In this document: positions 21,193 through 33,781 of the stretch, piece after piece
How the letters are laid out: each line of letters begins with the position of its first letter
Position numbering within the stretch: the first letter of the stretch is position 1
Assembly: GCA_014155875.1 (NCBI GenBank)
Contig: JACEFZ010002085.1
Span: 38,501 to 102,500, forward strand
Source of the DNA: Cepaea nemoralis
Lineage: Eukaryota > Mollusca > Gastropoda > Stylommatophora > Helicidae
Reading direction: 5' to 3'
Length of the DNA stretch: 64,000 bases
Made by a program: the position numbers and the translations under genes
The notes under the pieces: generated by a model
Told to the model about the DNA's origin: nothing
What the model saw: only the letters and a program-made list of their open reading frames with translations
The model's database searches: none

Positions 21193-21209
21193 TCTTTCTT
21201 TCTTATAGT

Positions 21210-21440
21210 CTATGTCGTATGGCGTTAGTGATCATGTCTGTTCACAGTCTTCTGTTTCGTGTACTGCCAGTCATTTCTGATACCGATGGTCCTCTGTACC
21301 ATGATATCAAGTTGTACACATCTCTCTATTCATCTCTCCTGCCTCACCTCCCATTGAACTTTCCCATTGTTACACATGCTCAAACTTTCCTCTTCCCATG
21401 ACATTTCAAAAGAATGTGGCCTGTGCTCCAACTTTCACAT
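21210..21440 (-). mobile_element. LINE-Y 3' end, left half
   Basis: Matches 58985-59180 (for example gtgatcatg, gtgtactgccagtcatttc, tgataccgatg). Minus-strand sister copies read as the C-terminal tail of a LINE ORF. The copy is split by the minisatellite that follows and resumes at 22165. Confidence 0.75.
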
Positions 21441-22164
21441 TATGATGACATACTACAACTTTCCCATTGTCGACATACTCCAAAATGTCCCATTATGACG
21501 ACAAACTTCAGCTGTCCCATTGTGACGACATAATCCAACTTTTCTCGTCTCATGACATTCCCAAAGAATGTGCCCAGTGCTCCAACTTTTCCATTATGAC
21601 GGCATACTCCAACTTTCCCATTATGATGAAATACTCTAACTTTCCCATTATGACAACATTCTCCAACTTTCCCATTGCGATGACATACTCCAGTTTTCCC
21701 ATTATGACTACATACTCCAACTTTCCTATTGTGACGACATACTCCAACTTTCCCATTGTGACGACATACTCCAACTTTCCCATTGTGACGACATACTCCA
21801 ACTTTCCCATTATGACTACATACTCCAACTTTCCCATTGTGACGACATACTCCAACTTTCCTATTGTGACGACATACTCCAACTTTCCCATTATGACTAC
21901 ATTCTCCAACTTTCCCATTGTGACGACATACTCCAACTTTCCTATTGTGACGACATACTCCAACTTTCCCATTATGACGACATACTCTGACTTTCCCATT
22001 ATGACGACATACTCCAACTTTCCCATTATGATGAAACACTCAAACTTTCCCATTGTGACGACATACTCCAACTTTGACATTGTGACGACATACTCCAACT
22101 TTCCCATTGTGACGACATACTCCAACTTTCCCATTGTGACGACATACTCCAACTTTTCTCTTCT
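21441..22164. repeat. 27-bp minisatellite derived from LINE-Y coding sequence
   Basis: About 26 units with core cccattgtgacgacata followed by ctccaactt. The minus strand translates to KLEYVVTMG repeated, since 27 is a multiple of three. The same segment occurs once in the LINE-Y tail at 34953-35275 (VMRREALENIVTTGK), so the array is an expansion of nine LINE codons. The 199-252 codon frames over it are not genes. Confidence 0.9.
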
Positions 22165-22320
22165 AATGACATTCCCGAAGAATGTGGACAGTCTGCTTCT
22201 CGTGCGAGTTCTCTTTGTGAGTTAACTTCTTTCAAGATATCGGCATTGCTCTTTTGTTCCGTCCACATTTCCGCAGCTTCCATTAATTCTACACTTGTCT
22301 GCTAATAGTCGCTTCCATGT
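22165..22320 (-). mobile_element. LINE-Y, right half
   Basis: The sequence aatgacattcccgaagaatg and ttaacttctttcaagatat match 59170-59260 (atgacatgcccatagaatg, ttaacttctgtcaagatat), continuing the element beyond the array. Confidence 0.75.
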
Positions 22321-22359
22321 TACAATCGGCACCAATTTAGCTCTTAAAACCTATTTTCC

Positions 22360-22612
22360 TCACCTCTAGTGGACGGATCCGTGGGAAAGGAGTTGCAAAT
22401 GCAATTCGTAATCCCGTATACCACTTTCGAAACACAGCTGCGAGCGATTTTGAAGCAGGCGCTATGCGTTGGTTCCTATACAATGATATGTGTGCCTGTC
22501 GTTCAGAAAGCAATAGCAAACCACTGAAAGTAAACTTGCCAAGAAATAACAAACAGCCAAAAAACGCTTGGGTTGACTGCCACGTTCTGTAAAGGATATG
22601 CAATTAATTTAA
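22360..22612 (+). mobile_element. SINE-A copy
   Basis: Shows cgtaatcccgtataccac, cgaaacacagctgcgag, cgttcagaaagcaatagc, gtaaacttgccaagaaat and ggttgactgccacgttctg, all shared with 53665-53885. Confidence 0.8.
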
Positions 22613-23089
22613 CTATTGACAACGCTAAATTGCAGCAATTTTGTCGTAGCTTGGGCTATTCTACATATACAGTAACTTCCTCAATACATCTTGCATCGGC
22701 TGTTATTAAAGTACCCAAATATTTAAATGCACTGACTCGTTTCAGATTGGTTACATCCATTTGATGTCGTATTCTTTTGCCACGGTCGAATGGCCTTACT
22801 TTGGCAAATCAACCGGCTTATGTCTCTGTGTGTCAGTATGTATGTCTCTGTGTGTCAATATGTATGTCTTTGTGTATCTGTATTGTCTGTGAGTATGCAA
22901 ATGTCTGATATCTATATACCGTAGCGTAGGAGACACCAGGGGTGATGTGGTCAATACAGTGCAGACCTGATATAGCGAACTCACCTGAGGCATAATAAAT
23001 AGTTCACCTTTTCAGAAATTCCTTTTATAAGAGACAAGAGACAAAGAAGACAAATTACCAGGGATAAACAAATTGTTCTTCACAACAGA
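22613..23089. other. Intron 1 sequence, low-complexity patch
   Basis: Includes a degenerate gtatgtctctgtgtgtca repeat at 22812-22890. No coding signal. Confidence 0.4.
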
Positions 23090-23300
23090 AATTCGTCCAC
23101 ACCCTAGATGGCCTTCGGCTGTTTGCACTGTATCATACCCGATGGTCATTAATTCCAAAGTCATTTTCTAGTTCCCATTGTAGGCTGGGTCAATGTGACA
23201 GCCCAGGTCAACTTCTAAAATCCGATTGGATGCGGATTCGAACTCATGACCACTAGGCCGGCAGCCCAGCATCTACGCTACTACAGCTCCCACATAAAAA
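23090..23300 (-). mobile_element. tRNA-headed SINE
   Basis: On the minus strand the head reads gtagtagcgtagatgctggg with A-box-like spacing, then cctagtggtcatgag and the B box gagttcgaatccgc. A poly-A-like run (aaaaaaaaaaaac on plus) lies just outside the head. The body continues to about 23095. Confidence 0.65.
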
Positions 23301-23740
23301 AAAAAACGTACTGAATTCTTATTTGTTTGGAGGAATTTCTTTACCACTACAAAAAGTAAAATCAGAATGTCTGTGTAGTGTCTGCGACTTCTAGTTCTCG
23401 GATAAGGGCAAATGACTATGAGAAATGGGCGTGTGCACGATATATCTAATAAAAATACCCCAGTAACTGTTCGGGATAATTTTCAATAATTAAATAACCT
23501 ACCGGAAGTGGGCTTGGCTAAGCGATTTATTGCGCTTAAAATCTCTTTGTTGAAAGCGGCTGATTGGATTCGTTCCATGCGCTGGTTCAGCTGGATGTTG
23601 ACGCCTCGTCTTTGACTTCAGGAAGTAAATTACTAGCACTTCAGAAGTCGGAATGAGTGACGCTAGTAATAGGGAAAGCAATCCTAACGAAACAAAATCA
23701 GCCAGGTGCACTCAATAGTTATAGCAACTGCCATCAGCAA

Positions 23741-23960
23741 TAGCATGTGTGTGGATTACGTTTGAGTTCAAATTGAGCGATGCCAAAAGAAGAGGGGGGA
23801 AAACACCTACCCACAGAAAGCGTGGATCTCACAGTTGCTGTTGATATTCCAACTTTCCAAAACAAGAGATATGGGTTCCATCTTCAGAGTCGGCGGGATT
23901 CCTTGTCCCGACCAATCCTTGTCATTATGAAACAGGTGACTGCCTTGCGTTGCATTTTTT
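23741..23960 (+). repeat. Dispersed repeat, pair member
   Basis: Shares cacagaaagcgtggat, tgctgttgatat and other blocks with 27130-27300, in the same orientation. Family unknown. Confidence 0.6.
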
Positions 23961-23964
23961 AAAA

Positions 23965-24095
23965 ATAAAAATGGTATGAGTGCCGGTCGTTCAGAGAAAG
24001 TAATTTCAAACTACTGAACGTAAACCTTGTCAAGAGATCACAAACGGTCAAAAATTCTGGGGTTGACTGCGACGTCCTGTAAATGAATTGTAACT
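23965..24095 (+). mobile_element. SINE-A 3' part
   Basis: Has gtgccggtcgttcag, aaactactgaacgtaaacc and ggggttgactgcgacgtcc, the 3' half of the family. Confidence 0.75.
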
Positions 24096-24784
24096 ACCTT
24101 TTAATAAAACAATACCATATAATTTTTCAGACTTAACTGGGGATTGTCTGGGAAGAAAATCCGACGATAAACACAAAACTGGTGACATCACTTTATTATG
24201 TTTGGCCTAGAATGTGTGAAGGTCTCACAAGTCACAACTCAACGACGGTATCTGTAGCAGTCCTTTCTTTGTCCTACCAATGAAAACGTTTACTTTTTAA
24301 TAAGGGCAAACTAATTAACAAAATCTGTTATCAAAGAGCTCACTGTTACCTTTAGTCATTGTTTAAATATAATGCAAGACAGCAAACGATTCACCATATT
24401 ACATATCCTAAGCCTAGAGTATTGATTTATAAAAATTAAAAAAAAAGACCTAGCGTACTCCGCACCTCAACTGTGAAAGAATCTTCCTCGTACAACGAAT
24501 AGAAAACATCACCAGCCCGTACACTTAAAATCGCAATCTATTTGAACAATTTTTCAGTATAAACTACACATCCCCTTAAAAAATAATAATAGTAATAACA
24601 GTCCTAGTATACTAATCATTCTTCAGTTTGTGGTACGGTATATCTCATATAATCAACTAACAGTTGCTATGTCAATAATTAATATTAGTGAGTAACGTAG
24701 ACATGATTTTTGCGCATATCCATGAGTTTATAATGCATATGTTGTTATTATTATTGTTTTCATCTAAGGTTAGCTTCACAAGTG
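24096..24784. other. AT-rich intron 1 sequence
   Basis: No repeat copy or coding pattern recognised over about 690 bp. Confidence 0.4.
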
Positions 24785-24912
24785 ATGTATGAATGAAATA
24801 ATGTATGAAAGAAAAGAGCTAAAAAAGGGCAGAATGTTAGACGGGCCTGCGTGCCCAATTCTTAACCCTTTAAAATTAAATTTGGTTGGTTCGTTCATTC
24901 TTACTAGTAGAA
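24785..24912 (+). repeat. Dispersed element 3' end (family with TTCG tail)
   Basis: Shares gacgggcctgcgtgccca and attcttaaccctttaaaa with 34557-34690 (inverted) and 57760-57852. Copies end in repeated ttcg/cgaa steps. Confidence 0.7.
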
Positions 24913-25079
24913 AACAATGTAACACTGTTAACATGGTAGAGAAACAACTCACGGCCCGCTGTTTTGGTAGGCATATGTACTAACCACTACACCACGAAAG
25001 AAACCTTGATAATTATTCAAGGAGAAAAATATCTCTGGACCAGTCATCACCCAAGAAAAGAAAAGGCCTGAGACATGTC

Positions 25080-25350
25080 AGCATGGGAGCGGCTCAAAGG
25101 AAGCAGTTCAACCTCAAACGAAACAGCTATGAAGATAGATTCCAGATTTGCCAGATAAAAGACGCCCCTTTCACTATAATTACATACTGCCCAAACTACA
25201 ACATATCCAGGCGAACCTTCTGGCCTAGAGAGACAACAGTGGAAGATAAACTCTATGGACCGCTGAGTGAACTAAAAAAGACTGTTAGATTCATACAAGA
25301 GACAACATTGCAGTTATAGACATATTTCAAGCGAACGAAAGAAGAAGGAG
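25080..25350 (+). pseudogene. LINE-C RT C-terminus and 3' tail
   Basis: The frame ends with CPNYNISRRTFWPRETTVED and KLYGPLSELKKTVRFIQETT then LQL and a stop, nearly identical to the minus-strand copy at 39610-39893. The upstream part of the frame is diverged. It is followed by a gaagaagg-type tail. This is the region after the RT domain in many animal LINEs, normally with a CxC...H...C zinc motif just upstream (seen in the other copy). Confidence 0.75.
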
Positions 25351-25569
25351 AAGAAGACTACAATTACATCATTACCTTCTTTGAACAAAAATCCCATGAA
25401 GTTAACATCTCAATTGTGGCTGACTCGATCACGGGATTACTAATCTGAGCCAGGCGATGGCCCCTACTATAACTTCTTTTCTGAGGTTGTACGGGGTAGG
25501 GGTAATGATGGTAGAATGGAATGGAAATCAGTACTAGCACATTTCTTCTCATGGCGCCCCAGTGTACTG

Positions 25570-25700
25570 TCTACGTCTAATTTCTCTAATCAGTTTACGG
25601 TTTTCATTTGCTTCTTGTAGGACTTGCTCATTGGTTTTACTGTCTGTCCATGGTATTCTTGGTGATACATATCGACACGCATATTGGCTAGTCATGTATG
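25570..25700 (-). mobile_element. LINE-Y internal fragment
   Basis: Matches 37430-37530 closely (cagttta, ttcatttgcttcttgtag, gctcattggtt, tgtccatggtattctt). The minus strand reads as NEQVLQEANENRKL-like coding. Confidence 0.65.
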
Positions 25701-26169
25701 CTGATGTGGGCGTTTGTATTTTGGAATAGTGACCGCAGTTTCACAATCCCGATACCTCGAGTTCGAGGTCAGCCGCTAGCGATTTCTGAGCAGATCGTTT
25801 TGAGTTGATTTTCACTGAGTTATGAATGTCGGCCGTTCTGAGAGGAATGACAAAGTTCGACTGTAATATTTCCTAGAAAATCACAACCAATCAGTCAGTT
25901 AGGTGTCCACAATGGAGATTGATTGCAATGGATCTCCAACACCGTCTGTCTCTCGCCTTGATTGTAAATTCTGTCAACCTGCAGTTCGTCCATCTCTAGA
26001 TGTTATCTTCCCACTTGCACCGTTGTCTACCTCTTGCTCGCTGGCCTTCAGCCTTACATTCCAGTTATTCCTCCAGATAAACATAAACTGCCAGTAGACG
26101 TCATGTAAAATACACACAGCTACATTTTAAAATATATAAAAGTCTAGAGGAAAAGGAGGCCTGCGTTAT
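25701..26169. other. Intron 1 sequence
   Basis: A possible diverged SINE lies at 25740-25900 (cctcgagttcgaggtc resembles a B box). Otherwise nothing recognised. Confidence 0.35.
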
Positions 26170-26680
26170 ATTGGCCAAATCACCGCTCAGAGCAATAACA
26201 TGACTCGAGACACAGACCTTCACTCGGACATGTTTCCCTAGTGACTCAATGGGTATGCTCTGGAAGATAGAGATGAGGTGGATCCGAAGACAGTGGCTGT
26301 TGTCTCTGGAGCGGTCACAGCTGACAAAGATTGGTTTCATTTTCGGTATGCGGGTCTACAAGGAAATGAACAGGCTTGCAGGTAAGGCTACTGTCGAGGG
26401 CGGACGAGCCATGAACGAGGTTGATATACTGAATGCTCTACGAGAAGTAAGTCGTTTGCGAGAATTAAGTGATGATCGTGAATCTACACCCATGGTGAGA
26501 CTGCGAGAACAGCAAGATAAGAGAGGTGTGTCCACATAAGTACACTATGCAGGAAGTCAAAGAAGATTAATAAACCAACACAGAACTGGTGTCGTTAGCC
26601 GCTACACGCTGAGGGATTTACCGAGTAGAGATTCTAGCACTTATGGACTGAATGGTGCGATGTGAAATGAGGATAATATG
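26170..26680 (+). pseudogene. LINE-N RNase H and 3' end, degraded
   Basis: Segments WIRRQWLLSLERSQLTKIGF, then EMNRLAGKATVEGGRAMNEV and VDILNALREVSRLRELSDD follow the better copy at 54989-55671. The PGHAG stretch is altered by indels. The copy ends at tcgactaactaac, the start of its tail. Confidence 0.8.
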
Positions 26681-26683
26681 TCG

Positions 26684-26748
<65 letters not shown>

Positions 26749-27061
26749 TTAACTGACTGACTGACTAACTAACTAACTAACTAATTAACTGACTGACTTG
26801 ACTGACTGACTGACTAACTGACTGACTGACTGACTGACTGACTAACTAACTAGCTAACTTGCCAACAAGCTACAGGCCAACTAGCTATCTCGCTAACTAG
26901 CTACCGTACTTACTAGCTAACGTCCTTACTAACTAACGTACTTACTAACTAGCTAACTAATTAACTAACTAGCTAACTAACTAACTCATTAACTAACTAG
27001 CTAGCTAACTAACTAACTAACTAACTAAGTAATTAATTAACTAACTAACTAACTAAGTAAT

Positions 27062-27092
<31 letters not shown>

Positions 27093-27113
27093 CTAACTAG
27101 TTAGCTAACTCAT
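26681..27113. repeat. CTAA array, over-expanded LINE-N tail
   Basis: About 430 bp of ctaa with ctga and ctag variants, beginning exactly at the LINE-N 3' end. The tails of the other LINE-N copies are only about 4 units. Confidence 0.9.
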
Positions 27114-27129
27114 TAGCATCACCCCTCAA

Positions 27130-27300
27130 GTGCCGATTGTTCGGTACAAATATAGGGATAGCACCATCTGTGTAGACTATGTGCGAGTTAAATTCGAGCG
27201 ATTCCAAAACGGGGGAAACAATCCACAGAAAGCGTGGATATCATTACTGCTGTTGATACTCCTCCTTACCAAACCAGTGATAAGTTTTGCAAAAGGGTTC
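27130..27300 (+). repeat. Dispersed repeat, pair member
   Basis: Partner of 23741-23960; shared blocks include cacagaaagcgtggat and ctgctgttgata. Confidence 0.6.
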
Positions 27301-27329
27301 TTAACTGTTTACTTTCATATATATATATA

Positions 27330-28336
<1,007 letters not shown>

Positions 28337-28835
28337 TATATATATATATACACACACCCACACACACACACAGATGGATCAGCATAGAAAGCTACAATAA
28401 GTGTAGAGCGTTGCATATTTGTTGAATACCCAGTCAGGCAAATCCAGCGCAATTATTATCATAACAGTTGGTAAGTGATGTAGTAGATACGGTTACTGCA
28501 CTAGAGCAATCTTCGCTGCAGCTTAAAATCTCATAAAATAAAACCATACCAAAAAAAAATACCTTCCCATTAGCAGGAACCCATGCGTGCGTGAAGTGAA
28601 TGGACCATACTATTTTCGTAGGGCTGAGCGCACTGTGGAATATGTTGCCGGTCTTACCCTTTCTTGGGGAACGACGAGAACTGTCATCGAAACCTTATCC
28701 GGCTTCGCTCATGCCATTGTCAGTGTAACATCCTAACAATTACACCAACGCGCCCGTTAACTTTACCTCTTCCTCTAGAAAAAGATTTAACACTGTTAAC
28801 TCCGTTGGAAAACAACTGAACATTTTAACACGGTT
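28337..28835. other. Intron 1 sequence
   Basis: Has short (ta) and (ca) runs at 28330-28372. Nothing else recognised. Confidence 0.35.
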
Positions 28836-29066
28836 GGGTTGAGTTGAGTTGAGTTGAGTTGGGTTGAATTGAGTTAGAACCGATATCGCAGCACTTGTGG
28901 CATTCCTATGCGTGCTCCGTCCTCATCTTCAACAGCCAGTATAGAGTCCCAATAATAAGGGTACCAGTAGCAGTTTGATTATGCGTCCGTCTGGCCTTTC
29001 CTCGGAATCGGAAGTATCGACCAGATCCTCTGGTCACTCCTTCAGCATCATTCTGGTGATGATTAT
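28836..29066 (-). mobile_element. LINE-M 3' end
   Basis: Matches 29890-30058 and 31800-31990 (gtgctccgtcctcatcttca, gtccgtctggcctttcctc, gatcctctggtcactcc). The plus-strand prefix gttgagttgagttgag at 28836 is the 3' tail. Confidence 0.75.
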
Positions 29067-29089
29067 ATAACATAATCTTTAGCAATGTT

Positions 29090-29305
29090 GGGAACGAGTT
29101 CAACACTATTTGCAAGGTTAGAAAATAGTTCAACACTATTAGCAAGGTTAGAAAATAGATCAGCACTATTTCCAAGGTTAGAAAATAGATCAGCACTATT
29201 TACACACTTGGGAGACATTTCAAAACTATTGACACGGGTGGGACACAGTTCAATGCTATTAGCAAGGTTAGAAAATAGTTCAAGACTATTGACACGGTTA
29301 GAGAA
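29090..29305. repeat. Minisatellite of about 30-31 bp
   Basis: About seven units around the core ggttagaaaatagttcaac and actattagcaag. The minus strand reads SVELFSNLAN-like repeats. It starts where the LINE-M copy breaks off. The phrase aacactgttaac...ggttg at 28790-28830 is similar, so the parent sequence may flank it. Confidence 0.85.
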
Positions 29306-29889
29306 ACAACCCCCGACCCACTGTTGTGTAGACATGCGTACAAACCAGAACAGTGGAATTCTATATTCTCCAAACCTAAGTTTCATCATGTGAGCCTTGC
29401 CATATATTTCTCACATTCTGTATCTTTTGTTGTGTTTACGTAACGGGATTCTAATGAGAACAAAAGGAAGCTATATGAAATTAAACTTTCCATCCGACAA
29501 GTCATGTCTGTATGATAGATGAGACAGAAAGTAGAATAATACCTGTTCCCTAATCTTTCTAGACAACTCGACATCGAAATGGATCGAATATGTGATGAAA
29601 GGGATATTGCATTGTTTGTTCTCGCTTGCCTCTCCTCTTCTACTCCGCAGACTCACTTATCAAATTAGGGGTCGAGTAAATGTAATTGAGGATCGCAGTC
29701 ATATTCATTTGCAAGGTTTATTTTTATGCTAGTGTCATACATAGTTAAAGTACATGTTTATTTTATAATAGAAGGAGGGGGTTGTGAACAAATGAGTCTG
29801 ATCAAAATGCATCGCGTCTAGGAATAAGTTCGCAATGTTTGAGAAACCCCACTGTGTAATACAATCTGATAAATCCATCATGACGAAAT
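29306..29889. other. Intron 1 sequence
   Basis: No feature recognised. Confidence 0.35.
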
Positions 29890-30058
29890 AAAATACTCAT
29901 CTCCGTCCTCATCTTCAATAGCGAAGCGGAGTCTCAATAATAATGGTAACAGTAGCTGTTTGATTATTTGTCCGTTTGGCCTTTCCTCGAAGTCCTGAGT
30001 AACGATAAGATCCTCTGGTCACTCCATGTAGCACAATTATCTCTAGGCCGTAATGAGC
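29890..30058 (-). mobile_element. LINE-M fragment
   Basis: Shares ccgtcctcatcttcaa, gtccgtttggcctttcctcg and gatcctctggtcactcc with 28836-29066. Confidence 0.75.
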
Positions 30059-30529
30059 TATGTCACATGATCTACAACACGGTTGTAATACAGTCAGAAA
30101 AATACATCATAAAGAAACCAAACACCCATTTCAGTCAGCGGATGCCGTCTAGCCATGCCACAATCGCCCTGGTCATGACATAAAGAAAAATCACGGAGGA
30201 ATATATCATCTGGAAGACTAGTATTAAATAAGTTCGATAAATTGTAATCAAGGCCGGCTGAGTCCTGAAAAGGGCTTGTGATGAACCTCATCATCCGACT
30301 CGGTACCATCGGCTCCACGATAGCAGGCCTCTCTATCTCCTCTCCAAGTACAGCTATCGGCGGGGTGTGCAAGTCGGTATTGGAACTTCATCTGTGGAAA
30401 GTCATGTTAGGATGTAAGGGGAGATCGTGATTCAGCACAGCACTTGCCGTTCTTGTAAGGACTAAGCCGTGGTTGATCATGTTTCCTGCACGTGTTTTGA
30501 AACGTCATTATTGACAGACTTCAACTCAT
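30059..30529. other. Intron 1 sequence with weak repeat match
   Basis: The block at 30340-30395 resembles 845-905. The rest is unassigned. Confidence 0.4.
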
Positions 30530-30975
30530 TGCCAACAAAAGAATATTGGTTCCGTTGCCCTGCTACTGAGTTGACTACGTGGAGCGATACTGAGCGCTGT
30601 GAAGTACGTGTAGAGTGCTTTTACATCTGTCTGCGGTTGTTTATAGCGTGAGCTGCATATTCAGAAAAATGGCGGCCGGTCGGTCGTTGAACTAACTGAA
30701 TTTCCTTATGTAGTAATGTGTGGATGCTCGTTTTCTAGTTACTGCCGCTTCCATCGACGATAAATTTCGTGTCGGTCTTGTGTTGGCATTCTGGCAGCGA
30801 CATTATGCATAGTATACCCGTGCGGACTGTTGGATTGTCGAAACTCCTGTCATTTCCTCTTTTCTCATGGGGCAGTGAGGAGCATTTTGTGTGATATTCA
30901 CTCTCACAGAAACGGAGCATAATGGGGCGACCCTTTACCGTAAAGTTGGAACCGCGACTAACTGACTAACTAACT
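30530..30975 (+). mobile_element. Dispersed family D
   Basis: Aligns along its length with 52690-53212: atggcggccggtcggtcg, gtgttggcattctggc, gggcagtgaggagcat, acggagcataatggggcg, and an end at gttggaaccgcgactaac followed by actaac steps. A tail of this kind suggests a retroposed element. No protein domain recognised. Confidence 0.7.
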
Positions 30976-31004
30976 AAAATAATATTTGTCAATTGGGCGG
31001 TTCT

Positions 31005-31165
31005 GATATTTACACACATTTAGTTGTGACGCCAGAGTCAATTTTTCTACAGGTATCCAGGCACCATACCGGCGCTGGAGGACTTGCATTTAACGCTTTG
31101 GTGACTACATCGAACAAAGATTATGTGTTCTTTACTTTTTCAGAATATATTCAAACAAAGAAAAA
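31005..31165 (+). mobile_element. Mariner 3' end fragment
   Basis: Shares ggtgactacatcgaa and tttactttttcagaatata with the inverted sequence at 47390-47440, and the translation resembles the end of mariner transposases. The rest of the element is missing. Confidence 0.5.
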
Positions 31166-31764
31166 TAACTTTAAAAAAAAATAAAAAAATAAACAAATGT
31201 TTCACTAGAGCTACCCTTGTGTATATATGTATATAACGGTACAGAGTAGGTGCGTTGTGTTAAAAATATCAGTATTTGTTCTACCGAATGCGATTGGAGC
31301 ATTAATGGAGTTATCCAAGTGTGCAATGAAGCTGATGTTTAACAAATTAAATCAATCTCAACTACTCTCTGTGAACTAACCATTTGTTATAGATAGTTAG
31401 TTATCTGAAGCGACGTCACAGTTATCGAAAATTGATCATATGTGCTGTATCTCCCCCAGGATATATCGAAGTGTATGGATGATATCTACCCACGCGCACT
31501 ATGCTTGGCTAAACAGCTAATACGTACCGCAATCAACTTGTAGCTCTAACTGCTGTCTGTATATCCTGTTGCCTTAGTCTCCACATTGATTTCTCGTTAC
31601 ATGCTATATCATTACACAGAAGTTTTCCCCTAATCCCCTGCACTGTTGAAGATGTGTCCATTTGAAAATTGTTTCAAAGGTTTTGCATATGGGATTATAT
31701 GTCTCATAAATGGCAATAAATATAATGAACTTATATTGTGAATATGAAGAATAATAAAGAAAAT
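31166..31764. other. Intron 1 sequence
   Basis: Nothing recognised. Confidence 0.35.
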
Positions 31765-33075
31765 GTTCATAGATGAGATTAGTTGAGCTGAGTCAAAAGC
31801 GGATATCATAGACACGGGTCATTCTCGTACGTGCACCGTTATCAAAGTCAAAGTCAGCAAAGATTCCCAATGCTAATGATACCAGTTATATTCTAGTTAT
31901 GTATCCGTCTGACCTGTCCTCGGTGTACAGATTGTATTCTGGATCCTGTGGTCACTCCCGTTCACTCCATTCTCTCCTGGCTATGATTATTTATCTTTTC
32001 ATCCTAATTACATGCATTATCCCAAAGGGCCCTGACCACATTTGATTTATCATGCACCAGAACACCTCTCAACTGTGTAGACCCAGCCAATCTGTCCGCC
32101 TGCTCGTTTCCCACCACACAAGCCTGTCTTGGGAAAAGATCAAACATATGCTCCCTATCTTTGAGTAATTAATTGGAACATGCCACTCAGTACCAAACAC
32201 GCCCGTCTTCACCTAACCCAGCATGTTTTGTGAGTCCGTTACAATCTCGACATGTGTGTGCTGTTTGTCCTCCAGACAGAGGAATACCGCTGTGATATCC
32301 TCCCACTTCCTTTCTTAGACTATATGTCGTGGTATCATATGCCGGGCCCTCCTGCATTAAATCGCCCTTTAACTTTCACTGTATACTTCCAGACACTGAT
32401 TTGCCTCTTGGCACAGAGCCATTCGTGCAGATGGCTTATATCACCTCGGCGCGATTTGTCTTAAATCAGTTGTTGCCCTTCCCGTTCAGCGCACCCTACC
32501 GGTCAATCCTTGTACTCCAGTCCAATCTGATTACGACTTTGCACCAATCTGTTTTTTCCTCGAGCATTGGGACCCACCCCTCTCGTCTCCCCATTTCTCA
32601 CACATGAATATATATCTCTGATTGTCTTCCTAGCCCGAGCCATCCCTAATTTTCCTCTTATTAGTCTGTGGCCCTTAACTTTATCCAGTGTTTTATGCAA
32701 GGGGTGCTCCTTGTCTTATGCCACTAGTAAATATAAGTTAGCCTGCAGCACCTTTAGCCTGTCCGCATTCGTTGGTAAAGCTAACACTTATCGTATACAC
32801 ACTATCGGCGTGTCCCTTATGTATCCCCCCTCCCAGCATAGCTTCATTCTGAATGCGCTCAAGTTTCATCAGCCACTTTGACACTGTGAGCAGTCTCAAT
32901 CCATGCCAAATTACTAACAGAATCAGATATTGATAACGTAGAAACAACATTCTTTGCTTTATATTCATTGCTATGGATCTCTCATCAGCGCACTGCCATT
33001 TCTTATATCTCATAACTCCTTCCACATGATTCTTGAACGACAGGCTTCTATGGAAAGTGGTTCCCAAGTATCTCA

Positions 33076-33158
<83 letters not shown>

Positions 33159-33781
33159 CGCTCTGAACATTTACCTCATTTATTATGAGACCTGGAACGG
33201 CATACTTAACAATCCTGGCTAACACGCACCATAACACAGAGGTTAATGACACTACCCTTATCTGTACACCAGTCTATCGCTTTTTTACTATCTCCTGCAA
33301 CTCTTGCGCAATGTGCGTCCTATCTCTCCCCTGCCCATGCGCAAGGACATCATCTGCAATGGCAATATCCCTCCAATCCCTGGTGCTTCACTGCTTCAAT
33401 CTTGCTTGTGTAAACATTAAACAGCACCGACGATATTGCAGATCCTTGTGGTAATTCGGGGGTTTTAATGCACGTCTCCGAGGTCCATAAACTTCGGCGC
33501 AGAACAATCCTACGAGAGTGCAGGGTAATTGATACCCAACTCACCACCCGGAGACTAACACCCTTCTCCATAAGAGTGTGCATTAAGAGATCATATCTGA
33601 ACCTGTTACTCGCGTCCACAAGATCCAGTGCTTCTGTCATTGTTTCCTGTCTAAACTGGAACACCTCACAAACATCAAAAGCAGCTTTTCCTGGCCTGTA
33701 ACCCCCTCCCTTCAACCCTCTTTTGAGTACGTGTTCCCTTTTAAAGTATTCCTGCAGTTTAAAATAAACCAAATTCTCCAA
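31765..33781 (-). pseudogene. LINE-M: reverse transcriptase to 3' end, degraded
   Basis: From 33781 downward the 143-codon frame carries FDVCEVFQFRQETMTEALDL then VDASNRFRYDLLMHTLMEKG, matching the RT 'A.LDL..A.NRV..D.L...L...G' block, and ELPQGSAISSVLFNVYTSKI, the PQGS box. IADDVLA near 33350 is the DD box. Further down the degraded frames show KVKGHRLIRGKLGMARARK (32640) and, near 32190, IVTDSQNML with CLIFSQ, the RNase H segments seen at 14205-14695. The copy ends near 31790 in the same sequence as 28836-29066. A (ct)n microsatellite interrupts it at 33081-33159. Many stops and shifts show it is an old copy. Confidence 0.8.
33081..33159. repeat. CT microsatellite
   Basis: About 38 ct units, inside the LINE-M copy. 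Confidence 0.95.

Noticed and set aside
21467..22225. 250-codon frame with TYSNFPIVT repeats
   Set aside because: Opposite-strand reading of the 27-bp minisatellite; no gene context.
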